Below the pieces are notes generated by a model. The model was not told the DNA's origin. It did not search any database and saw nothing but the letters and a program-made list of their open reading frames with translations. Position numbers and translations under genes: made by a program. DNA of 64,000 nt. It comes from an uncultured Roseburia sp. GTDB lineage: Bacteria; Bacillota; Clostridia; Lachnospirales; Lachnospiraceae. How positions within the stretch are numbered: the first letter of the stretch is position 1; the number at the start of each line of letters is the position of its first letter. The stretch covers positions 1-64,000 of the forward strand of contig CALZGM010000011.1 in assembly GCA_945787015.1 (NCBI GenBank), given 5' to 3'. Of this stretch, positions 56,929-64,000 are shown in pieces.

Positions 56929-58020
56929 TTATTTCTTTGTAATATATCCCTGTGCCTTCAACAGTTCAGCGCAAAGTAACGCACCACCTGCAGCACCACG
57001 AACCGTATTGTGTGACATTCCGATAAATTTCCAATCATAGACCGTATCTTCACGGAGACGTCCGACAGAGATGCCCATACCCTGTTCAAAGTTAACATCC
57101 ATCGTAATCTGTGGTCTGTTATCCTCTTCCAGATACTGAATAAACTGTTTTGGAGCATTTGGAAGATTCAATTCCTGTGGAGCACCGCTATAGTTACGTA
57201 ATGCTTCAATCAACTGTTCTTTTGTCGGTTTCTTTCTAAACTTTACGAATACCGCAGCGGTATGACCATTTAAAACCGGAACTCGGACACACTGGCAGGT
57301 AATCACCGGTGATGTAGCAGGAACAATTGCCTTTTTCTCATCATCTACATAACCCCAGATGCGAAGCGGTTCCTTTTCTGATTTTTCTTCCTCGCCGCCA
57401 ATAAAAGGAATGATATTTCCAACCATTTCCGGCCAGTCCTTAAAGGTCTTTCCTGCGCCTGAAATTGCCTGGTAGGTAGTTGCGACCACTTCATACGGCT
57501 CAAACTCTTTCCATGCTGTTAATACCGGTGCATAAGACTGGATGGAGCAATTTGGTTTTACTGCAATAAAACCTCTCTTTGTGCCAAGACGCTCTTTCTG
57601 GTATTTGATTACTTCCATGTGCTGTGGATTAATTTCCGGTACTACCATCGGTACATCCGGAGTCCATCTGTGTGCACTATTATTGGAAACGACCGGTGTT
57701 TCAGTTTTTGCGTATGCCTCTTCGATTGCTTTGATTTCATCCTTAGTCATATCAACAGCAGAAAATACAAAATCAACTTCAGCAGCAACCTTCTCTACTT
57801 CATTTACATTCATAACGACAATGTTTTTTACTGCCTCCGGCATTGGGGTATCCATTTTCCAACGGTCACCAATTGCCTCTTCATAAGTCTTTCCTGCACT
57901 TCTTGGGCTTGCAGCAATTGTTGTAACCTCAAACCACGGATGATTCTCTAACAAAGAAATAAATCTCTGTCCAACCATACCGGTTCCACCAAGAATACCT
58001 ACTTTTAACTTTTCACTCAT
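56929..58020 (-). CDS. asd: Aspartate-semialdehyde dehydrogenase (archaeal/fungal-type)
   Basis: 363 aa. Reduces aspartyl phosphate to the semialdehyde for lysine, threonine and methionine. NADP motif is GILGGTGMVGQRF (about 8-20). Active-site Cys is in AVKPNCSIQ. QAISGAGKTF and HTAAVFVKF belong to the archaeal/fungal branch rather than the E. coli one. GAGGAG precedes the ATG. Own promoter. Provides the precursor for thrC at 25 kb. Confidence 0.93.
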   Translation of the reverse strand: MSEKLKVGILGGTGMVGQRFISLLENHPWFEVTTIAASPRSAGKTYEEAIGDRWKMDTPMPEAVKNIVVMNVNEVEKVAAEVDFVFSAVDMTKDEIKAIEEAYAKTETPVVSNNSAHRWTPDVPMVVPEINPQHMEVIKYQKERLGTKRGFIAVKPNCSIQSYAPVLTAWKEFEPYEVVATTYQAISGAGKTFKDWPEMVGNIIPFIGGEEEKSEKEPLRIWGYVDDEKKAIVPATSPVITCQCVRVPVLNGHTAAVFVKFRKKPTKEQLIEALRNYSGAPQELNLPNAPKQFIQYLEEDNRPQITMDVNFEQGMGISVGRLREDTVYDWKFIGMSHNTVRGAAGGALLCAELLKAQGYITKK

Positions 58021-58091
58021 GTCGCTAAATCTCCTCTTCGTACTCTATCATCTTGTCCGCCAGTCGCGAACAAATGTCTTTATATTTCAAT

Positions 58092-58120
58092 ATCTTATGC
58101 TTTTTTAATGAAAAATGCAA
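58092..58120 (-). promoter_or_regulatory. Putative promoter of asd
   Basis: TTGCAT at 58115-58120 and TAAGAT at 58092-58097, spacer 17, about 70 bases before the asd start. Confidence 0.5.
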
Positions 58121-58146
58121 GATTTTTATATGTAAAAAAAACTGTT

Positions 58147-58180
58147 AAAAAAAGCGCTTTCTTGTGCAATTCGCACAAAG
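58147..58180 (-). terminator. Terminator of argH
   Basis: TTGTGC/GCACAA hairpin followed by AAAGCGCTTT and seven T on the - strand, 17-50 bases past the argH stop. Confidence 0.65.
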
Positions 58181-58196
58181 TTGTACTTAAGTAGCC

Positions 58197-59594
58197 TTAT
58201 TGCTTTGTCATAGACGGATTCTTGGCAAGATATTCTTTTTCCAAAAGAATTACCTTTTCCATTGCTTCTTTACCGGGTGCACCAATGGTTAAACGTTTAT
58301 TTACGCAGGTTTCCATAGAAATCGCTTCATAAATATCTTCCTCGAATACCGGGCTGATTGCTTTTAATTCATCAAGGCTCATATCATCAATTGCAATTCC
58401 TTTTTCAATGCAGTATAAAACTATCTGTCCCACGATTCCATGGGCGTCACGGAATGGTACTCCGTGGTTTACCAGATAATCCGCTGCATCTGTTGCATTG
58501 GTAAAGCCGTTGTTTGCAGAATTACGCATAATATCTTTATTAAACTTCATAGTAGCAAGCATGCCATTAAATAATGCAATACAGCCTTTTACATTTTCCA
58601 TTGCATCAAAGGAAAGTTCTTTATCTTCCTGCATATCCTTATTGTATGCAAGCGGTATTCCCTTCATGGTAGTTAGCAAAGAAATTAAGGCACCATAAAC
58701 ACGGCCTGTTTTCCCACGTACCAGTTCTGCGATATCCGGGTTTTTCTTTTGCGGCATAATGCTGCTTCCGGTGCTGTATGCATCATCAATTTCTACGAAC
58801 TGATACTCATTTGAATTCCAGATAATGACTTCTTCGGAAAAACGACTCAAATGCATCATAATGGTTGCACAAGCTGCCAGGTATTCAATTAGATAATCTC
58901 TGTCGGATACTCCGTCCATACTGTTTAGAGTCGGTCCGTAAAAGCCAAGCAGCTCTGCAGTATACTCACGGTCCAAAGGATAGGTAGTTCCTGCCAAAGC
59001 TCCTGAGCCTAATGGGCAATAATTCATACGTTCATAAATATCATGCAGACGTAATCTGTCTCGCTTAAACATCTCAAAATAGGCACCCATATGATGTGCC
59101 AGTGTAATTGGCTGTGCTTTCTGTAAATGTGTAAAACCCGGCATAATTGTTTCCGTATTGGTTTCCATAATACCCAAAAGTGTCTCTAAAAGTTCTGTTA
59201 ACAATGCATCCGTCTGTTTTACCTCTTCTCTTGTAAAAAGGCGCATGTCCAAAGCCACCTGATCGTTACGGCTTCTTCCTGTATGTAATTTTTTCCCCGT
59301 ATCCCCAAGACGCTCAATCAGCTTTGCTTCTACAAAGCTATGAATATCCTCATATTCAGTAGAAATTTCAAGCGTTCCTGCCTCCACTTCATTTAAAATA
59401 TCCTGTAAGGTCTTTACAATCGCCAGCATTTCCTCTTGCGTTAAAATTCCCTGTTTCCCAAGCATTTTTACATGTGCAATGCTGCCTTCGATATCCTGCT
59501 TATAAAACTTGCGATCAAAGGTAATAGAAGCATTAAAATTGTAAACTAACTGATCTGTTTCCTTGGTGAATCGTCCACCCCATAACTGTGCCAT
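58197..59594 (-). CDS. argH: Argininosuccinate lyase
   Basis: 465 aa. Splits argininosuccinate to arginine and fumarate. The fumarase-superfamily signature GSSIMPQKKNPD is intact; HTGRSRNDQVALDMRLF and PGFTHLQKAQP are argH-typical. The N-terminus LWGGRFTKETD is standard. Starts 14 bases after queH, so probably co-transcribed. argG is not in the window. Confidence 0.95.
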   Translation of the reverse strand: MAQLWGGRFTKETDQLVYNFNASITFDRKFYKQDIEGSIAHVKMLGKQGILTQEEMLAIVKTLQDILNEVEAGTLEISTEYEDIHSFVEAKLIERLGDTGKKLHTGRSRNDQVALDMRLFTREEVKQTDALLTELLETLLGIMETNTETIMPGFTHLQKAQPITLAHHMGAYFEMFKRDRLRLHDIYERMNYCPLGSGALAGTTYPLDREYTAELLGFYGPTLNSMDGVSDRDYLIEYLAACATIMMHLSRFSEEVIIWNSNEYQFVEIDDAYSTGSSIMPQKKNPDIAELVRGKTGRVYGALISLLTTMKGIPLAYNKDMQEDKELSFDAMENVKGCIALFNGMLATMKFNKDIMRNSANNGFTNATDAADYLVNHGVPFRDAHGIVGQIVLYCIEKGIAIDDMSLDELKAISPVFEEDIYEAISMETCVNKRLTIGAPGKEAMEKVILLEKEYLAKNPSMTKQ

Positions 59595-59608
59595 AACATT
59601 TCCTCACT

Positions 59609-60253
59609 TTATCTGTTTTCTTTTTCTGCAATCTCTTTATCCCGTTCGGCCTTCGAGTAAACACAACCACAATAATACTGACGGTACATTCCGTACTCTT
59701 CGGATAGTTCTACCGAACGTTTATATCCATTTTTCTTTTTAAAATCAGAATTTAAATAAAGGCTGCCATACTTCTTTGCTATCCTATCGCCGATTTCATT
59801 TAGCTTCCCGGCATTCTTTAAGGGACTAATGGATAAGGTTGTCGTAAAATAATCCATTTCCATCTCTTTTGCAAGCTTTGCAGTTTCTTCCAGCCGAAGT
59901 TCATAACACTTAAAGCATCGCTCGCCACCTTCTTTACAATCTTCTAAACCTTTGACTGATTCATAAAAACGTTCCGGCTCAAAAGTGCCTTCCACAAATT
60001 CTATTTTATGAACTGCCGGAAGCTTATTTATAAACATCTGCTGTTCTTTTACACGCTTTGCATATTCTTCTTCCGGATAAATATTCGGATTGTAATAGAA
60101 TACAGTAATATGAAAATAATTGGACAAATATTCAAGGCAGTATGAACTACATGGTGCACAGCAGCTATGCAACAAAAGCCGGGGTACTTCACCTGCCTTC
60201 GCATGTTTTTCAATTGTCTCTTCCAATACCTTCTGGTAATTGATACCGTTCAT
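59609..60253 (-). CDS. queH: Epoxyqueuosine reductase QueH
   Basis: 214 aa. Reduces epoxyqueuosine to queuosine in tRNA; the QueH alternative to QueG. Family cysteines: HSCCAPCSSY (about 28-37), GERCFKCYELRL and YYCGCVYSK; these bind an Fe-S cluster and a further iron. GAAAGGAAG precedes the ATG. It completes the step after QueA, found at 6.3 kb. Confidence 0.92.
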   Translation of the reverse strand: MNGINYQKVLEETIEKHAKAGEVPRLLLHSCCAPCSSYCLEYLSNYFHITVFYYNPNIYPEEEYAKRVKEQQMFINKLPAVHKIEFVEGTFEPERFYESVKGLEDCKEGGERCFKCYELRLEETAKLAKEMEMDYFTTTLSISPLKNAGKLNEIGDRIAKKYGSLYLNSDFKKKNGYKRSVELSEEYGMYRQYYCGCVYSKAERDKEIAEKENR

Positions 60254-60354
60254 AAGCTTCCTTTCAAAAATGGCATGTATATTTATTATTTATATTTGTA
60301 TAATTATACATTTCTATCATTCTACACTATTGCATTCAAAAACGCAAATATTTT

Positions 60355-61524
60355 TTAGATAACTTCTAGCAATTGTCTAGCACGGCATTCCCATGTATGT
60401 TTTTCCAAAAATTCCTGATAAGCTGATTCCTGAATATTTCTAAGCAGACTTGGATTCGTCATCAATTCCTCTGCCATATCTTTTATTGTTTTTGTATCCT
60501 TAAGCGAATACAGCATTATATTTTCTCTGTCCTTTAAGGTTCGTCTCAAATATGGATTTTCATCGGTCATGACCACACAGTGATTTGCCATACCCGCATA
60601 GATACGATCATGTGCTCCTCTGTTAAAAATCGGGGAATTATTCAGCAAAATATGTTCTTTCGCAATCTTTTCAAATGAAAGACCAAATTCCACTTCTTTC
60701 TCCCTGATTATGAAATCATCATAGCTGCTTTGGTACTTTTCCCAGCCCTCTCCTATGATTTTGACAGGAATTCTAGCTTTCACCATCGTTTCTATGGACA
60801 TTCTGCGATAATAATTACGGATGAATGCATCAACCGCATACATCTGATTCATAAAAAGTGCAAACTTCGCATCTTTAAGTTCCAATCCTTTTTGCAGCAA
60901 TAAATCTTCAAACGCCTGCTCCATCGGAATCTCCGGTTCTTCCATTCGCCGTTTTAGAATTTCCTTCATAAAGGACTTTAATGGTTCTGGAGCCAAATTC
61001 ATAATTCCCCGTAATTTTTCTTCCGAATCATAAGAGCCAATAAACAAGACACAATCCGGTTTTTCTACTCTTTTCTCTTTTGTAAAAGCCTCCGTTGCAC
61101 CAAGAGGCATCATCATGGTACTTTTCACATTCGGATGATACCGTTTTACATAGTTTTCCTGTCCTTCGTCCAGTAAAATTGCATGAAAATCATTTGCTTT
61201 CACAGACAAACAATTATAGTGAAATAAAGGATGATCCAGTATATAATCATAAAACGGTCCATGAATCATATTTAATACCGGTGTTCCATCTTCTTCAATC
61301 AATTGGGGAAGTAAGGAATTAAAGTCCAGCATAAGCTTATATGTTTTACCAAGATGGGGCTTTAATACAACATCAAAATCATCTTCTTTTGTAAATTCGC
61401 AAAAATCCACTTCCTGTCCTAATTTTTCAAAGGCTGCCGCTATCTGATGTGCAAAAAAGGAATGTGAATTATAACAAATTTCTCTGGATGTAAATACCAG
61501 AATTTTTTCATCTGTTTGTGCCAT
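60355..61524 (-). CDS. Glycosyltransferase family 1, CgeB-like
   Basis: 389 aa from the ATG at 61524 (GGAGG five bases before); the ATG at 61536 contains the ribosome site. N-terminal part (DUF3880-like) and C-terminal GT1-type domain (PIFNRGAHDRIYAGMANHCV, VMTDENPYLRRTLKD, ENIMLYSLKD). CgeB-like proteins modify spore surfaces in Bacillus; here the acceptor and sugar are unknown. Monocistronic, 101 bases before queH. Confidence 0.78.
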   Translation of the reverse strand: MAQTDEKILVFTSREICYNSHSFFAHQIAAAFEKLGQEVDFCEFTKEDDFDVVLKPHLGKTYKLMLDFNSLLPQLIEEDGTPVLNMIHGPFYDYILDHPLFHYNCLSVKANDFHAILLDEGQENYVKRYHPNVKSTMMMPLGATEAFTKEKRVEKPDCVLFIGSYDSEEKLRGIMNLAPEPLKSFMKEILKRRMEEPEIPMEQAFEDLLLQKGLELKDAKFALFMNQMYAVDAFIRNYYRRMSIETMVKARIPVKIIGEGWEKYQSSYDDFIIREKEVEFGLSFEKIAKEHILLNNSPIFNRGAHDRIYAGMANHCVVMTDENPYLRRTLKDRENIMLYSLKDTKTIKDMAEELMTNPSLLRNIQESAYQEFLEKHTWECRARQLLEVI

Positions 61525-61590
61525 GTAAGCCTCCATATTTCAAGAAGTAATCAAAACACACATTGGTATCTTTCTATTATCGGTAGTGAG

Positions 61591-61607
61591 GTCCAGCTTC
61601 GCTGGAC
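61591..61607. repeat. Small GC-rich hairpin
   Basis: GTCCAGC and GCTGGAC around TTC. It lies in the gap between the glycosyltransferase gene and the small hydrophobic gene. No T-run; may be part of a leader or a repeat element. Confidence 0.35.
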
Positions 61608-61616
61608 ACACTGAAT

Positions 61617-61657
61617 GAAAAAGAAGCTCCCGCTTTCTTGCGGCAGCCTCCTGCTTC
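61617..61657 (-). terminator. Terminator of the small hydrophobic gene
   Basis: GAAGC...GCTTC with inner CCGC/GCGG pairs, followed on the - strand by TTTTTC, overlapping the gene's stop codon. Confidence 0.7.
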
Positions 61658-61968
61658 TACTTATTCCAAACATTTAATGCCAGGATACCCACTACGTAAA
61701 AAAGTGCACATAATAATAGGAAAGTGGCTTTCCCAAAAATAACACCCACAACTACCTGTGCAATCGCAATAATTCCATGCAGCCAAATTGGGACATCCTG
61801 CATACATACTGACAAGCCAGCCTCGATTAACAACAGCACACAAATTGCAACAACCGGAAGCTTCCACACAAAAATCCCCATTAATATCACAAATAGCGCA
61901 GCCAAAACCACCCCAAAAAGTATCAACTGCTGTTTATTTTCTTTCACTAAAGCTTTTATATCATTCAT
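61657..61968 (-). CDS. Small hydrophobic membrane protein
   Basis: 103 aa from the ATG at 61968 (AAAGGTG about seven bases before); two codons upstream is an ATG too near the site. Three to four membrane helices (LILFGVVLAALFVILMGIFV, VVAICVLLLIEAGLSV, LLLCALFYVVGILAL). No recognised domain. Confidence 0.6.
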   Translation of the reverse strand: MNDIKALVKENKQQLILFGVVLAALFVILMGIFVWKLPVVAICVLLLIEAGLSVCMQDVPIWLHGIIAIAQVVVGVIFGKATFLLLCALFYVVGILALNVWNK

Positions 61969-62123
61969 TTTCATTCACCTTTCATCTCATGATATGCTAT
62001 TATATCAATTTCTTTTAAAAAGGACAAGGTATAAGTTCCTCTTCACAATATGTTTTTCAACTGATATAATAGCTTTAAATGCTTTAGAACAAAATTAGAA
62101 AGATTGAGAGGATCTCTTTTCAT

Positions 62124-63293
62124 ATGAACCAATGGATTTCTATGTGGGGCAATGCGATTTCCTTTGCCGAACGCAGACCCGAAAGTTATGCCAAAAATAT
62201 CACCCTGCGCTATCCCATCTATGTACCGTTTTCCGGGGAAGCACTTCGTTTTACATTTGATAATTATTGTGGAACAGAAAAGATTGATATAACAAAGGCA
62301 ACTGTTTCTCTCTCGCCTGTTAATATGAAAGAAAAAGTTGGACTCACATGTCCAATGTATGAAAAGCAGGTACAGGAAATTACATTTTTCAGCAGTACGG
62401 ATGTTACCATACTTCCAAATGATCATGTTGTCAGCGATCCGGTGTTTATAGATGTAAAAGCAGGTGACACAATCTGCGTCAATTTATATTTTGCCAATTA
62501 CACTTCTATGCAGTCTGCCGTATTAGTAACCGGTCCTTTATCAAAAGGCTATTTTTCGATTGGAGATATGACAAAAGTTGGAAATCTTCCGTTAGAAGAA
62601 ACGAAAGCGACTAATTGGTTCTATTTTCTCAGTAATATAGAGATTCTTTCTCCTATTGGGAATCACACAATCCTATGCTATGGTGATTCCATAACGGCAC
62701 AATCCTGGCCGGATTATTTAATGCTTCGGGCAGCTACAAACGAAAATAATCATACTGCCATCGTCCGCCGTGCCGTTAGTGGTACCCGTGTACTTCGCCA
62801 ATATGATTGCCTGACCTACCAGTCTTACGGTTTAAAGGGAACCAATCGTTTCCTTCATGAGGCGCCTACATCCGGTTGCGACACAATTATTATTCAACAG
62901 GGAATCAATGATATTATTCATCCCGTAGGAACTGAGCAAAACCCATTCCGTCCGATGAGTGATTTACCAACCTCAAACGAATTGATAGATGGCTTAAAAT
63001 GGTATATTGAGGAAGCACGAGCCTTAAACTATAAAGTTTACATGGGTACTCTTCTACCAATTAAAGGGTGGAGAACCTTCGCGCCATTTCGTGAGGAACT
63101 GCGAAATGAAATAAATGCATGGATTCGCTCAACAACTGATATTGATGCATGTATCGATTTTGATTTGGCACTTCGTGATGTATCCGACCCTTCCGCTTTT
63201 AAAACCAGTTATGACAGCGGTGATCATTTGCATCCAAGTGCAAAAGCTTACAAGAAAATGGCAGACATCGTACCTTCTGATTTGATTTTTTAA
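62124..63293 (+). CDS. SGNH/GDSL-type esterase or lipase
   Basis: 389 aa, no signal peptide. An N-terminal beta domain (about 1-170) precedes the SGNH hydrolase. Motifs: GDSIT (187-191, Ser189), a Gly in VSGTRVL, GINDI (Asn), and DHLHPSAKAY for the catalytic Asp/His. Likely deacetylates or cleaves esters on a carbohydrate; substrate unknown. AGAGGATC precedes the ATG. Ended by a bidirectional hairpin. Confidence 0.88.
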   Translation: MNQWISMWGNAISFAERRPESYAKNITLRYPIYVPFSGEALRFTFDNYCGTEKIDITKATVSLSPVNMKEKVGLTCPMYEKQVQEITFFSSTDVTILPNDHVVSDPVFIDVKAGDTICVNLYFANYTSMQSAVLVTGPLSKGYFSIGDMTKVGNLPLEETKATNWFYFLSNIEILSPIGNHTILCYGDSITAQSWPDYLMLRAATNENNHTAIVRRAVSGTRVLRQYDCLTYQSYGLKGTNRFLHEAPTSGCDTIIIQQGINDIIHPVGTEQNPFRPMSDLPTSNELIDGLKWYIEEARALNYKVYMGTLLPIKGWRTFAPFREELRNEINAWIRSTTDIDACIDFDLALRDVSDPSAFKTSYDSGDHLHPSAKAYKKMADIVPSDLIF

Positions 63294-63295
63294 AA

Positions 63296-63350
63296 GAAAA
63301 AGAGCACTATTGGTTCCTTAATGTAAGGCACCTAAATAATGCTCTTTTCT
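63296..63350. terminator. Bidirectional terminator
   Basis: AAGAGCACTATT pairs with AATAATGCTCTT around about 24 bases; A/T runs on both sides. Between the convergent SGNH gene (+) and the membrane-protein gene (-). Confidence 0.75.
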
Positions 63351-63357
63351 TATTTCA

Positions 63358-63753
63358 TTATTTTTTTATCTCATATACTCTGATTCCAATAATGTACCAT
63401 AGTCCGCGTATTGCCGCTGCCGCCACAAATCCATTATAGAAAGCCATCATATAATCAATATTCTGCTTCAACCATACAAGTACTACAATCTGAATCACAG
63501 TAAATGCAACAGTAAAAGCAAATAACCAAATAATTGCAGACATATCGTGCCGCATCAAGTGGGACATGATATCAAGTGCAAATCCAATTAAAAGACAAAG
63601 TGCCATCAGCATAACAGAAAACAGCATAAAGTATGCAATTGGCGCAGGCAGAACAATGGAAATATCAAAAATTGATATAACTGCTAAAGCAATTAATGAT
63701 AATATCCCCAGACAACAACATATTCTGCTTGCAATTAAAAATTTATAATGCAT
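63358..63753 (-). CDS. Membrane protein, four predicted helices
   Basis: 131 aa: helices at about 8-28, 36-62, 73-96 and 105-125 (LGILSLIALAVISIF, AIIWLFAFTVAFTVIQIVVL). Basic C-terminus. AGGAAATGGAG precedes the ATG. 25 bases after the uridine kinase stop. No domain recognised. Confidence 0.6.
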   Translation of the reverse strand: MHYKFLIASRICCCLGILSLIALAVISIFDISIVLPAPIAYFMLFSVMLMALCLLIGFALDIMSHLMRHDMSAIIWLFAFTVAFTVIQIVVLVWLKQNIDYMMAFYNGFVAAAAIRGLWYIIGIRVYEIKK

Positions 63754-63778
63754 GCTCCATTTCCTTTCTTTTTCTGTT

Positions 63779-64000
63779 CTAATCTAATGCACACTTACGC
63801 AGGTGCTTATGCACGCGTTCTATTAACATCTGTAATGCTACAACATTTTCTCCGCCTTCCGGAATAATAATATCCGCACGGCGTTTACTTGGCTCTACAA
63901 ATTGTTCGTGCATCGGCTTTACCGTAGTAAGATACTGGCTGATTACACTGTCTAATGAGCGTTCTCTTTCTTTTACATCACGTAAAATTCTGCGTAAAAT
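63779..64000 (-). CDS. udk: Uridine kinase, C-terminal part (cut by the window edge)
   Basis: 73 residues to a TAG stop. [38 protein letters not shown] and [16 protein letters not shown] match the C-terminal region of uridine/cytidine kinases. The P-loop half lies beyond base 64000. Phosphorylates uridine in salvage; cdd at 21 kb is in the same pathway. Confidence 0.85.
   Translation of the reverse strand: MLRRILRDVKERERSLDSVISQYLTTVKPMHEQFVEPSKRRADIIIPEGGENVVALQMLIERVHKHLRKCALD

Noticed and set aside
56798-57040. + strand ORF at the 3' end of asd
   Set aside because: It lies mostly antisense to asd, has no ribosome site and starts in the repeat-rich terminator region.

Overview
The window looks like chromosomal DNA from a low-GC, anaerobic Firmicute, most likely a Lachnospiraceae (Clostridia) member. 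Reasons are the AT-rich composition, strong GGAGG ribosome sites, T-box leaders in front of pheST and leuS, an ATP-type PEP carboxykinase, a GGGtGRT/NifU-like gene pair, YARHG and InlB-repeat surface proteins and a Firmicutes-type 6S-like RNA. Assignment below family level is not supported from sequence alone. I see no rRNA, tRNA, CRISPR array, prophage or complete insertion sequence; this is mostly core chromosome with some small accessory or decaying loci.

Layout. 1-6.2 kb: a 39-aa ORF, two small helical hypotheticals, an EF-G-like GTPase coupled to a secreted InlB-repeat/propeller protein, tyrA, and a PilZ protein. 6.3-11.1 kb: T-box-controlled pheS-pheT-queA. 11.2-18.8 kb: an overlapping operon of a large SpoIID-domain protein, a YihY/BrkB membrane protein and the polyamine ABC transporter potA-B-C-D. 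18.8-23.2 kb: a 6S-like RNA, pckA, cdd and gltA. 23.2-27.5 kb: a membrane protein, a CheY-like regulator with a MshEN-CheX protein, thrC, and a double AP2-domain protein. 27.5-33.8 kb: leuCD with a divergent LysR regulator, a frameshifted solute-binding lipoprotein and a MATE exporter. 33.9-40.4 kb: an XRE membrane regulator, T-box-controlled leuS, a HAD nucleotidase, ilvN-ilvC. 40.5-46.4 kb: TM2 protein, two mini membrane proteins, a 3'-truncated TetR gene with a clear operator pair, a HAD phosphatase, NifU-like plus GGGtGRT, and a YARHG lipoprotein. 46.4-55 kb: a MoxR ATPase/VWA/leucine-rich-repeat/hexapeptide cluster and a 1321-aa topoisomerase III with six C-terminal zinc repeats. 55-64 kb: a lipoprotein, a HEAT-like protein, asd, queH-argH, a glycosyltransferase, an SGNH hydrolase and the C-terminus of a uridine kinase.

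Metabolically the window is rich in amino acid synthesis (tyrA, thrC, asd, leuCD, ilvNC, argH), the two aminoacyl-tRNA synthetases that read out Phe and Leu charging through T-boxes, and queuosine tRNA modification (queA, queH). Central carbon is represented by gltA and pckA.

Most unusual items: the frameshift that detaches the lipoprotein signal from a solute-binding protein (about 32282); a TetR gene cut off by a neighbouring convergent gene; the MoxR-VWA-LRR module; a MshEN-CheX fusion next to a lone receiver; a two-AP2 protein with an apparently dead HNH core; and the topoisomerase repeat expansion. All function calls come from motif recognition by eye, without database searches.
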